64,000 bases of DNA, taken from assembly GCF_000003815.2 (NCBI RefSeq), contig NC_049986.1, positions 143,398 through 207,397 of the forward strand, read 5' to 3'. Numbering within the stretch: position 1 is the first letter of the stretch; every line of letters begins with the position of its first letter. A model generated the notes under the pieces. The model saw only the letters and a program-made list of their open reading frames with translations. It ran no database searches and had not been told where the DNA came from. A program made the position numbers and the translations under genes. Shown here one piece after another: positions 9,778 to 20,382 of this stretch. This DNA comes from Branchiostoma floridae (taxonomy: Eukaryota; Chordata; Leptocardii; Amphioxiformes; Branchiostomatidae).

Positions 9778-10956
9778 GTGGACTGCTTCAAGAAATCAAC
9801 CGTTTCTTTCCTAAATGTCAGGATTCGTTTCCATCCCTGCAGTGTCAGAGACCTACTCAACCTGGCAACCCCGACTGTATCTCATCTGGAAAAAGAGAAG
9901 GGAAGTAATGGACGTGGAGAGGATCTTCCGCGTACACACAAGTGTGGCGAGTGCGACAAGGAGTTTCGTCGACTGAGTGACATGAAGAGACATACGTGTA
10001 CTCACACTGACAAGAAACCCTTTAGGTGCGAGGATTGCAACAAACAGTTTAGTGGGTTGAGTCAGCTGAAGATACACATGCGGACACATACCGGTGAGAA
10101 GCCCTATAGGTGTGATGAATGCAGCAAACAATTTAGTAAGCTGTGTCATCTAAAGCAGCACATGAAGAATCATACTGGTGAAAAACCTTACAAGTGTGAG
10201 GAATGCAACAGGCAGTTTAGTCAGCTCGGTTCTCTGAAGAGTCACATACGGACTCACACCGGTGAGAAACCTTACAGATGTAAGGAGTGCGGCAGACAGT
10301 TCAGTCAGCTTTGTGATCTGAAAAGACACATGCGGACTCATACCGGTGAGAAGCCTTACAGGTGTGATGAATGCAGCAAACAGTTTCGTGTGCTGTGTCA
10401 TCTAAAGAAGCATATGCGGACTCATACTGGAGAGAAGCCCTATAGGTGCGAAGAATGCAGCAAACAGTTTAGTCAGCTGTGTCATCTGAAGCAGCATATA
10501 AAGACTCACACAGGAGAGACACAATACAAATGTGAGGAGTGTGGCAAACAGTTTCGTGAGCTAAGTAAGTTGAAGATACATATTCGGACTCACACGGGTG
10601 AGAAACCTTACAAATGTGAGGAGTGCGGCAAACAGTTCAGCCAGCTTGGCGATTTGAAGAGTCATAGGAGGACTCATACTGGAGAGAAGCCCTATAAGTG
10701 CGAAGAATGCAGCAAGCAGTTTAGTACGCTGAGTAATCTGAAGAGACACATGCGGACTCATACCGGTGAGAAGCCATATAGGTGCGATGAATGCAGTAAA
10801 CAGTTCAGTGTGCTGTATAGTCTAAAGCAGCATATGAAGACTCACACTGGTGAGAAACCTTACAAATGTGAGGAGTGCAGCAGACAGTTCAGCAGGTGGG
10901 GGCATCTGAAGAAGCATATGAGGACTCATACCGGCGAGAAACTCTACTGGTGTTAA
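9778..10956 (+). CDS. C2H2 zinc-finger protein 1 (12 fingers)
   Basis: The reading frame encodes 392 residues: a short N-terminal part (about 1-55) and then 12 consecutive C2H2 fingers joined by TGEKPY-type linkers, as in sequence-specific nuclear DNA-binding proteins. Fingers follow CxxC-12-HxxxH with a nearly fixed scaffold (ECSKQF...LKxHMRTHTGEKPY); variation concentrates at helix positions -1, 2, 3 and 6. No KRAB, SCAN, BTB or SET domain is visible. The start is uncertain. The paralogue has a good ATG (MATPAVSHLE) just after a CTGCAG acceptor, but the equivalent codon here is CTG in ...CAACCTGGCAACC. Translation would have to begin at the upstream in-frame ATG (9778) or in an unseen exon. 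The frame ends at TAA inside the 13th finger: a full finger (ECSRSFSQSNRVQSHKRTH) continues in the same frame to about 11043. Either the protein is slightly truncated or the gene is starting to decay. Confidence 0.85.
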   Translation: MDCFKKSTVSFLNVRIRFHPCSVRDLLNLATPTVSHLEKEKGSNGRGEDLPRTHKCGECDKEFRRLSDMKRHTCTHTDKKPFRCEDCNKQFSGLSQLKIHMRTHTGEKPYRCDECSKQFSKLCHLKQHMKNHTGEKPYKCEECNRQFSQLGSLKSHIRTHTGEKPYRCKECGRQFSQLCDLKRHMRTHTGEKPYRCDECSKQFRVLCHLKKHMRTHTGEKPYRCEECSKQFSQLCHLKQHIKTHTGETQYKCEECGKQFRELSKLKIHIRTHTGEKPYKCEECGKQFSQLGDLKSHRRTHTGEKPYKCEECSKQFSTLSNLKRHMRTHTGEKPYRCDECSKQFSVLYSLKQHMKTHTGEKPYKCEECSRQFSRWGHLKKHMRTHTGEKLYWC

Positions 10957-11043
10957 GAATGCAGTAGGAGCTTTAGTCAGTCGAACCGTGTACAGAGCCA
11001 CAAGAGAACCCACAGAGATGCTAGTTCACAGCTACCTGTGTGA
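10957..11043 (+). pseudogene. 13th zinc finger beyond an in-frame stop
   Basis: Directly after the TAA the same frame reads ECSRSFSQSNRVQSHKRTH then RDASSQLPV and a natural stop. The TAA occupies the residue between the two finger Cys (usually Lys or Asp), so one codon change separates this from an intact terminal finger. Confidence 0.8.
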
Positions 11044-13700
11044 AGGTTACAGGCAAGTTCTGCGCCAGTGTAGATCCAGAGAGACAAATAGCGAACAGAA
11101 GCCACGAACCAAAGTTTACTTGTTTATAGGATTTAGTCACTGACGCAAGCTCGATGCTTTGTCAACGAATTTGCTGACTGGCTGTTCACAGATACATTTA
11201 TGTATACTGGTGATCTGATTGATCTCATTATCTTAACCAATGTGGGGGCTAGAACTTCAATCTGCTCTTTATGTTGAAACTTTCGGCGTTGGGAAGATTT
11301 CTGCCAAATCAACCTATTGAAAAACCATTGAGAATTTCGTGTATTTTCATATATTTTGTATTGTATTGAATGCTAGATCATTGTACTTAGTTGGGTAGAA
11401 TAATGTAGGCGTGGCCCTGGATTTTAGATATTTCATATTTGAGTGTGGATGACATAGCTACATGGTATGGACTGGATCTGTTTATTGTTTTTTTAGAGTA
11501 GGTAACATGTACGCCTGTCTGTCATATACTTATAATTAACCTTCTTTAAAAGATATTGATGTCAAAATCGCAAGTGTGTTAGTACTGTAATGTTAGATTA
11601 GATTGACCCCCCTCTATATGTATGTAGCTAACACGTGTACATCTCTAGAGGCTGTTGAGACCGTTAATCAGTATGTAAACACGACACGTTTTTGTCGACC
11701 TTAAAGGAAACAGACAGGGTCATTTGAGAGGTTGCGGACGGTACGCATGCATTGAACGTTAGAATACAAGTCTTTGTCGTTGAATTAATCAACATTCCGC
11801 ATGGCGATATCAACCATTTTCGGCAGAGTTAACGTTAACTTTAACAGGGTTAGTTGAGGCATTTGAGAGAATGTTTCTTGGCGGAAAACGCGGGAAAATT
11901 GGCCAGTTTGCGTTTAGTTTTGATACGTAGGTTTGACAGTGGCGAATCAGTATTCCGTCATAATTATTTGAACTGTAAATCTAAACAATTGGTTTACATG
12001 TGCACTTTTTATATGAATAAAGATCAATGGGTACTAAAAGTATGTGTAACTTATTGCTCTTTGTACATAGTACTGGAAAGAAAAGTGATGTATTTTTTCC
12101 GAGCAAAGGTACTTCTAGTGTTGTTGTTGTTTTTTATTACATAAACCTTGTACATTCAAATTGTAAGTAACTTTAAACTTCCAGAGTTTTAGCCCAATAA
12201 AACACTCACAGTACCAGGGTATCACCACTGACCCCCGAAAAGAAACCCTAGAACAAGGTAGAAACTTCTATCCTCCGGGTCTCGCACACAACGAGCAGGA
12301 AAGNNNNNNNNNNNNNNNNNNNNNNNNNNNNNNNNNNNNNNNNNNNNNNNNNNNNNNNNNNNNNNNNNNNNNNNNNNNNNNNNNNNNNNNNNNNNNNNNN
12401 NNNCTATTTAATCATTTTTCTGAAAGATCTGTGTAACACAAACTCCGCTGTCCAGGGCTGTAACTGGCCCCTCCCCGCGGAGTTTGTGCTCCAACAGCTA
12501 TAAGCTGGGGGAACTGTTGTAGAAAATAACAACACCAATGGCAGGCCAGGATTTTGGTCAAGCCCCCATTACCGTGGAAACCGGTTAATTAGCATGTCTC
12601 CAAAGCCCAGACGGTGGGCGGGCAAGATGCCTCTCCATTGTCTGTGCAGGCTATGGTTTTCTGTGTGAAGGTCCCATGGGAGCAGAAGCATGGTTGTGTT
12701 GGAAAAACAACATCTTGTGTGTGTGTGGGGGGGGGGGGGGGGGTCAAGAAACTTGAAGGAGTCTTGAAGCGCAGACGCTGCTTCCTGGAACTATTATTTT
12801 GCCTGGTTGTGAGATTATTATATTGTCCCATCAAAAGTTCTGCCACATGCACATTTATCTAAAAGAATGCCATTCTATGTAGAGCAATTTTCACATTCCT
12901 TCTTCGGTGTAACGGTTAGTTAACAATCAGAAAGACAATAGAACTGTGTATACATAGTTGGCTGTTCCCACCATCAGCACTGGTCAGCACACAACATGTG
13001 TACAGATAAGAGGTGTGATGCTGTCAATCACCACATAGCAACCCAACCCAGTCCCTAGCAACCAAAAGCCAGGCTGTGGTGGGCTGTGATGACAATTACA
13101 TACATTATCCATATATGGAAAACCCAGTTCCCCTGTCTCGTGGCCATTCTCCATCAAGCTAATAGTTGGCCGGCGGATGTTGGGCGGGCTGCTATAAGCG
13201 AGATTTAATCAGGCTACTCAGCCAGTAGGTTATGACACAGTAAGATATTAAAAAAAAATAGAAAGCCCGATAAAAACGACTAAAAAAACGTTAAGAAAAC
13301 GGCCGGAGCCTACCCTCAGCTTGGAGAGTACACAGTACTTGCACCTGCTTGATAATTATTAAAACGCATGCCATACTTGAATAAAATTAAAGTTCACTGC
13401 AATAATAAATGTACCCACATCACTAGGAGCTGATAACGGTACTTAGTTATTTTACTGGAAATTGTTGAATGGCTTCATGTAATTTCATGATGAAAATCTT
13501 CGGAATAGAAGATGCGGTGTTTTTTTTTTTCACTTTCGGAAAAATAGGAGCTGCCGCGATTCTAAAAAACAATTAGTTATGCATAGGGGCTCCTGTGGAA
13601 GATTATATTCTTCCATATGGGCCCGGGGCATATTGAGCAAGCTCTGTTTTGACCTGGAATCAATTCACAATATTAGTTCTCTTTTGGGGATAACTTACAG
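11044..13700. other. No gene seen; gap at 12304-12403
   Basis: The left part (to 11700) is the 3' flank shared with the second zinc-finger locus. After it come AT-rich sequence, the gap, and a G-run at about 12725-12743. Reading frames at 11854-12144 and 12589-12862 lack any domain and overlap low-complexity sequence. Confidence 0.4.
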
Positions 13701-13704
13701 TCAA

Positions 13705-13815
13705 AATGTTCCATTATTGCGCAGGGGTGACTTGGAACAGACAATGTTGCGTGGGAATGGGTATGGCTGAAATATGTTGTATTTGCACCCAAGCAAATGT
13801 CGGCCTTTCTAGTTG
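13705..13815 (+). repeat. Dispersed repeat (partner 62020-62185)
   Basis: Words such as TTGCGCAGGGGTGACTTGGA and AAGCAAATGTCGGCCTTTCT recur at 62030-62185, where an assembly gap interrupts the second copy. Confidence 0.7.
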
Positions 13816-13833
13816 TGTGTGTTTGTGTATGTA

Positions 13834-14292
13834 TAGCCTCCATAACAGGCTCTCTATGGCCTTTTTTGGCACTTTTGCTGGCCATTCCTTTTTGTACTGG
13901 GTCGCTGATTGCTGGCCTGTTCTGATAGCCGGCCATGTAGAGCCTGCATGGAAACGCTGCTACAAAGGGATATTAAAAAAAAACGATTAGGGCGATAACA
14001 AGGAGGTGCGATTTCTTCCTGCGGGGGCGGCTTATAACTGGGGTCGCCGAGTGGTAAAATGCTGCAGCCGACATGGGAATGCTTTCACAAATTGGGAATT
14101 TTTCCTAACGTATGTGTTAATAGGGCAGATGAATGGCTAATCTTTTTTTTTAATATCCCTTTGTAGCAGCTTTTCCATGCAGGCTCTACATGGCCGGCTA
14201 TCAGAACAGGCCAGCAATCAGCGACCCAGTACAAAAAGAAATGGCCAGCAAAAGTGCCAAATAAGGCCATAGAGAGCCTGCTATGGAGGCTA
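13834..14292. mobile_element. Long-TIR MITE, 459 bp
   Basis: Arms of about 155 bp (13834-13987 and 14137-14292) are inverted copies: TAGCCTCCATAACAGGCTCT at the left, GAGCCTGCTATGGAGGCTA at the right. Arms include CAGCAATCAGCGACCCAGTA and AATATCCCTTTGTAGC. The centre is about 150 bp with no reading frame. It sits in a TG-rich tract with TA at both ends. The element at 7767-7947 shares the outer arms. Confidence 0.85.
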
Positions 14293-14394
14293 GTGTATGC
14301 ATGTGTATGTGTATGTGTGTGTTTGTGTATATATGTGTATGTGTATGTGTGTGTGTTTGTGACGCACAGGGACAATGTCAAGGACGTGCTAGGA

Positions 14395-15233
14395 CGTGCT
14401 AGGACGGCGAAACTTGATGACTTTTCTTAAAATATTGTTAGCAACGATTCTGTGAAAAAAAAATTTAGTTTGTGATCTTTCGTGTTGCCATGGCAACGGG
14501 TTTCTGACAGGCATATTTTACCAAATTTACTAATTTCAGTTTGAATTATGGGATTTCATCGTTTGATTGCTAAACAAAACTTGTTTATCCATATCATTAG
14601 GATCCTGTGTAATTTTAAGTTACATTCATAATTAATTATTCATAATTTATGCTAATTTGATGACGTCATGGGTCAAAATCAAAGATGGCGGACAATGCCA
14701 TTTTCAACGATAAATACATGTTTTTTTACTCAAATTCCGCCAAAATCTTTTATTTTCTTACAAAACACAATCATTTGAACCTTTTAAGTCCACTTTCATT
14801 GGTTTTTTTGGGTTATATGTGGAAAAATTCGTATTTTAGAAAATTAAAGCTTGTCGATCCAAGATGGCGGACAAATGACGTCATTTTCTGACGTCATATT
14901 GGCGTCAGTGTCGTCGTAATTTGCAACAAAAGACTTGGCAGGCAAAAACCAATATGATAACCAGTATAGTCATTTTCTTTAATACCTTTAAGTATAGTGG
15001 AAATTTCATATGTAGACGATTTTAGCCTAAAATATGACATTATGACGTCATAATTACGTCAAATTACGTTATAACCATACTTAACTTACAGTAAATATAA
15101 AACTTCACTAGTAAATCATCCCCTCTGAATTTGGTGATCGTAACCTAAGCCGTTTTGAAATTACGAAGGGGGGGGGTCAAAAGAGCCCCCCCCCCCCAGG
15201 TATCCCACAAAAGCCCCGTCTGGATAGGGTTAA
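14395..15233 (+). mobile_element. piggyBac-like MITE, left end missing
   Basis: The right end is GTCTGGATAGGGTTAA (TTAA at 15230-15233), the terminus family also seen at 33322-34168 and 27985-28000. The interior shares GTTGCCATGGCAAC, TGATGACGTCA and AAGATGGCGGAC with the complete copy. I cannot find a matching TTAACCC left end, so this copy is probably truncated. Sequence right of the TTAA is P450 intron 3 and matches the paralogue, which shows an unoccupied TTAAGTTCCTG. Confidence 0.75.
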
Positions 15234-15503
15234 GTTCCTGATCATGAATTTGTATAATTTTAATATGTAGGTTTTGATGAAACATGACAATTTGGGACAC
15301 CCTAGCAGCTGTAACACCACCGATGGTACAACGGTAAAGTCCATAGTCGAAATGCACACGTATGTCCAAGATCGATGACCTCAATTTGAGTCAACCGGCT
15401 TGTGTTTTTGCGTGTTTGTTTGACAATGACGCGGCAATGTTGTTGTTCACATTAAGCAATTGTTTTCTGCACGGTATCAAATTGAATTTTGCTTTCTTCA
15501 CAG

Positions 15504-17281
15504 TTAATTCATCAAACAGGATTTTTGTCGAATGCCTAAACGAGGTTCATGCATACCTTCGACATGAAATTACAAAGCATCGCGAGAACCTGGACAACGA
15601 CAATCCACGAGACTTCATCGACCTCCTCCTCATCGAACTACAGACCCAAGAGAAGACCGACTGCTTTACCGAGGAGAACATTTTGTTCATAATTGAAGAC
15701 CTGTTTTTTGGTGGAGTCGAGACCACAGTCACCACCTTGCGATGGGGTCTTCCCTACATGGTTCTGTGTCCAGAGGAGCAGCAAAAGGTACATCTCAGTG
15801 AGCATGTGCTAGAAATGGTCCAAGTTCAAGATCTTTCACCTCGACTAGGAAACACTTGTCTAGACGTTTATGCAAAGTTCTGCTGCCTTACAGCGGGTTA
15901 CAGTCGATTTCAGTGACTTTGTTCATAGTTAAGAACCATTTAGTGTTGCAAAAATGTCCATTTCGTGTATACATGCACAGAAACAAGAATCGTGAGTATT
16001 GTGTTAAAATAAAGGCCCCCGAGACAAAAACAAAACACGTCTGGACAATTTATGCAAATCAAGACAAAGGTCGAGTCTAGAACAATTGAAACGTCAGGGG
16101 CTTACACTATTGACAAATTACCCACTATTCCTTTCGCTGCGCATGCGTGATCCTAATTGTACAGGAGCTGATCGTATACAAGCCAAATGATCTTTAATAT
16201 ATAAAGTTTGACCCATAACACAATTCATAACTCACATATGCGCACTTGGAACCCCAGAAAGCTCATTTAAAGTAAAAACGACTATTTAAACTAATGGACA
16301 CATGATTTATATAAGAAAACTCTGTAACAGGTCCAAGCTGAGCTGGACAGTATCCTGGGAACAGACCATGACGTGCCCACCCTGGCCCACAGGTCCCAGC
16401 TCCCGTATACCGAGGCTACTATCATGGAGATCCAGCGAATCAGGGCCCTCGTTCCCCTTGGTGGTCCTCACGCTCCAAACGAGGACACAACTTTTCTAGG
16501 CTATGACATCCCATCAGGAACGCAGGTGAGAGATTTATAAACAGCATCGTTATCTTCGTTACGTCTTGCTGAACTTTGACATCGACCACAATGCATTACT
16601 CACACATGAGCACTCGGATCTTTGGGGGTCGTGCATGGGACGTACTAAACGCGAGGCAAATATAGAGATTTCTTGTTCACGTTTCAGTTGAGTGATTATA
16701 TGTCAAATTAAACTCTTTATATTTAACTTGAATTGCAGAATGATGTTTCTATATATATATAGCCCCACGCTACATGGCATGTTACTACGGTATTGATACA
16801 GACATTGTACAATCTATTCGTTTTGAAGGTTCTTCCCATCCTGTGGTCAGCTCATATGGACCCGGAGTTCTGGCCGGACCCAGAGAAGTTTGACCCCTGT
16901 AGATTCCTGGACGCTGACGGCAAGGTGGTTACCAGGCCGGAATCCTTCATGCCCTTTTCTACAGGCAAGTTTTTTTCCAAAGACCAACAAAAGCAAAAGT
17001 GTGTTTTAGAACCTTAAAGTATTCCGTCATAAACCAGTATTTGGTGTAATTAAAAATGATTTGCTTGTTCTTTTAATTCTTTCTCGTTATCCTATACTAC
17101 AGGCCGCCGTGTCTGCCTTGGTAAGCAGCTGGCTAAGATGGAGCTCTTTCTGCTCTTTTCTTCCCTCCTGAAACACTTCAACTTCAAGTTGCCAGAGGGC
17201 GCCGCTGCACCTTCGACAGATGGCTGCCTGGGTTTAACTTTGGCCCCACCAACAGTGAATATGTGTATAATTCAGCGCTAG
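15504..17281 (+). pseudogene. Truncated cytochrome P450 (clan 2), exons 4-7 only
   Basis: Four exons, 15504-15787, 16331-16525, 16829-16964 and 17103-17281, match exons 4-7 of the intact gene in length (284, 195, 136, 179 nt), phase and splice sites, and stay open to TAG. They encode the I helix (GGVETT; usually AGxET), the K-helix ExxR (EIQR), a PERF-type FDPCRF and the heme-binding PFSTG/RRVCLG. Intron 6 begins GC (ACAG/GCAAGT), as in the paralogue. Exons 1-3, encoding the membrane anchor and B-F helices, are absent: upstream is a piggyBac-like MITE end at 15233 and then unrelated sequence. By hand count about 31 of 264 residues differ from the intact copy, including Ala-to-Gly in the I helix and Leu-to-Pro in WGLPYM, suggesting relaxed constraint. 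The frame is open upstream to ATGs at 15362 and 15440, so a short transcript is possible but not an active P450. Confidence 0.88.
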
Positions 17282-17350
17282 GATACTCGTTTCAAAGCAA
17301 ATTGCGACAATGATTGATAATACACAAGTAAACATGTACCCAACAAGTAT

Positions 17351-17356
<6 letters not shown>

Positions 17357-17416
<60 letters not shown>
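17357..17416. repeat. TA microsatellite
   Basis: About 60 bases of uninterrupted TA downstream of the truncated P450. Confidence 0.95.
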
Positions 17417-17418
<2 letters not shown>

Positions 17419-17573
17419 CCATAACCTCTGAAGCTTTGACATATGCGCACTATTCAGCGGAATCTATCATACTTTGTTTCTGATAGATCGTGTAGCGCCT
17501 AATATGTTATCACTCATTTTACGACATCGCAGATATTGCTGGTCAAATTGACGTTTACATTTATGAGATGATA

Positions 17574-17900
17574 ACTGACTGAACTTTATTGCTCGACAAT
17601 TGTACAAGATAAAACGTATGGCAACAACTACTAATTTTATACAGATATCTAGTTACAGAACAACAGAATAATAGCATCAATAACATTATAAAGTTTATAG
17701 TACAGTCACGTGTGAATGATCTGGTCTCACATTTAGAATAATATACAGACACTATAACCTTGTTATGCGGATGTGTGCGCAACAATTCTATAGGTGACAA
17801 TGTATGGTAATGTACAGGTAACAAAAGTGAAAGGTACTATATAACAACAATACTAATTACTACATTAATAATGGACAACATCAAGTGGGGTGTGCATTAA
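17574..17900 (-). mobile_element. LINE 3'-end remnant (tentative)
   Basis: On the minus strand the sequence ends ...ACAATTGTCGAGCAATAAAG, like the ...GCGCAATAAACGT end at 37855-37870. This suggests the 3' untranslated end of an old non-LTR retrotransposon. No coding remnant identified. Confidence 0.4.
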
Positions 17901-20382
17901 TTACTTAAGTGAACTATCGCGAACATGATATTGTGTATGTCTATGCTACTTTGCGGCATTAATCAAATATTATTTAGGAATGGTGCAGTTTCTTTTTTTG
18001 TATTGCGATGTAGATGTATTAACCTATGTGAATATCTGTAGATATAAGAGTAAATTGAATATATCGCTACTTGTGTGAGGCAATGTTGTATTGGGTTTAC
18101 ATGTGCTCAATTGTGTTAACTTTTGCTTGAAGTAATAAAGTTTTAAAAATTGTATAAGCAAGTAGTATGGATATTGAAGGTAATACAAGCCGTACAATAT
18201 TAGGACGGGGTAAAATCCTGGTGTCATTATTATCTGACTGAAGCTTGTTGAAGCACCGAAGTTGACCTCCCACTTTTGAACCAAAACGATAAAGCGTTAA
18301 CGTTCTGCTAGTGATGACATACTACAGACTAATGTGTATTTTGAAAATCTGGCAAAAAATTGTGACCTTTGTCAAGCTTTGATCTGCAGTTGACCTGCAA
18401 AAGGCTAATGGTGGACTGGACTGGCCCATTATTAATTATTATCATATAGCCAGGCGCCGCGGACCAAGCAGAAGGCCCCGTTTCATGTTGGTTATGACGC
18501 CGTAACGCATAGATTCCGGCCAGCCCAGTGTGTAATGCTCCTTCTGATTGGTCAGATTGAATCGACACTGACACCGTTATCGATGCAAATTGACACTTAT
18601 GTCGTTGTCTATTCATTCTGACCAATCAGAAGGAGCGATACACAGGAAAGTAAGAGATATGCAGGCATTGGCCAATCTAAAGGAGCGAAACATATGCCAG
18701 AGCATAGGGAATAAGTACTTGCTCCCTCGGTTGTTTTATTCGGTGGTTATAGCAAAGGCCTAGGCGTTATGACACCATATACACCTCGAGGCGGGTCATT
18801 AACCCTTAATTGATAGGAAAGGAGGTGATAAACAATTGAGGTAACGTCACACTTTTCGAACGAAACCATAGATTAAAACATGTGGTTAAATCAACCATTA
18901 CGACATTTGGGCAATGGGTATCGAATGGGGTTGGAGGTAAAATACCATATCTACTATGTGTTTCATTTATATGTTGTCATAATTTTTTTGTTATAAAAAA
19001 TCAGTTTCCCTATGTTAGCATATAATCTTGTGTTACAGTTTTGATTTTATATAATTCTGATCAGGATTATTTCTGTATTTCTGCTTGTTTATTTGTATTT
19101 ACTACGCCTATTGATTTGTATTCATAAGTATTACTCCATTCACTTTTTTTTACTTGCTTTATCATTATCGCAGGATCCGTAGTATTTCATTTGTATTTGT
19201 TTGTTTTTGTTGGAAAATGATAAAATTTATTTTAAAAAAACATATTCATGTCCTAATATCTCAAGTTTACAATAGTGTTTTTATGAATTTATGGAATATA
19301 GCAAAATATCAAATTGACATTGAGAATGTTGACGCCTTCGTCTATCTACTTTATTTATTTATTTAAAGAGATTTTCACATATAGCTGACTGAGACAACCT
19401 TTGAGGAGAAATTTCAAAGCAAAAAGTACAAAATTATCACTTTGTAAGATGCTCGTTTCAACCTCAGAGTTTATCAGAAATCCTTCATTCCAGTTCCAGA
19501 TTTACAGGTAGGTAATAAGTTAATGACAGAGATGGGCACTAGTACAGTCTCAACCACAAGTCTTATGAAAATCTCAGTATGTACTAAATTGAGTTAAGAA
19601 TAAACAATAATCGTTGAATTTCTAATCAATGACTTCTACACACATCTTAGTGCACTCGTAACCCACTCAATCAGATCAATTCATTTTCTTCTCCATTTCA
19701 TATGTAATAGAAGTATACTAACTGGCATCGCATTACTCTGAAATTGACTTTATTACTTGTGGTACGTTTTAACAGCGAATGAAGTTTTCATGGCCACTAA
19801 CTGCTTAATGTAATTTTGCAATGTATGTCTTTAAAAATGCTTAAAAAACATTTACCTTTGGCCTCCCTATTAATATTATTAAGCTAAAAGTATCCGTACT
19901 TGCACCGAGGTGCAGTTAACATCTAAAAGTAGCCAAATCTATTACGGACACTCATTTGTCGTATGTCATCCTACGACTTCAATACAGTCATATACTTTTT
20001 TCAACAGGCTAACCAAACAAACCACTGACCAGGATCTAGGACAATATTCTCCGTAGTAAGACAATTGAAATTTATACGATATAATGCACGAGTATCCCAA
20101 GTATTCCCGCATTTATTGTATATATGTAGCTACGATCTACGTAATGGGTCTTTAGAGATGGTTCTCCGTAGTAGGTCAAGGTTGTACAATATGACAAATA
20201 TATGTACTGGAAAAATATATAAAGATATATGTTTGTTGATGGATATAAATATACATATATTCATCATTTACTTTTCAGTTGGCATTATGTCAATATCTAA
20301 AATATCTAAACAAGGTAACTCAGTCACCTTTTAGAATATAGGTATTGTGAGCCAATATCACAATTATGTCGACATTGTATCC
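17901..20382. other. No gene seen between convergent P450 copies
   Basis: AT-rich spacer between the 3' ends of the two convergent P450 copies. The only clear structure is a palindromic element at 18537-18636. I saw no canonical AATAAA close to either P450 stop. Confidence 0.5.
18537..18636. mobile_element. 100 bp palindromic MITE-like element
   Basis: Left end GCTCCTTCTGATTGGTCAGA is mirrored at the right by TCTGACCAATCAGAAGGAGC, an exact 20 bp inverted repeat around about 60 bp. Each arm contains a CCAAT box in opposite orientation. A weak third half-copy follows near 18668-18690. Confidence 0.8.

Larger units (their letters stand above)
9590..11700 (+). repeat. Zinc-finger paralogue block 1
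   Basis: The 5' flank, the coding exon and the 3' flank all align with about 52790-55310. Shared outside the coding region are GTTTCAAxC words, GTCGTTTGAGT with AGAAATCAACCG upstream, and CAGTATGTAAACACGACAC downstream. The duplicated unit is thus the whole locus, not only the exon. An AT-rich AATAAAAGC / GATAAAAGC word at about 9627 and 52815 could be a TATA-like element. Confidence 0.8.

Noticed and set aside
9853-11013. Minus-strand frames opposite zinc-finger gene 1 (and 53210-54211 opposite gene 2)
   Set aside because: Antisense shadows of the repeated finger codons, with no independent start, domain or conservation.
15362-15503. Alternative N-terminus for the truncated P450
   Set aside because: The open frame upstream of exon 4 is intron 3 sequence matching the intact gene's intron and lacks an anchor or P450 motifs.
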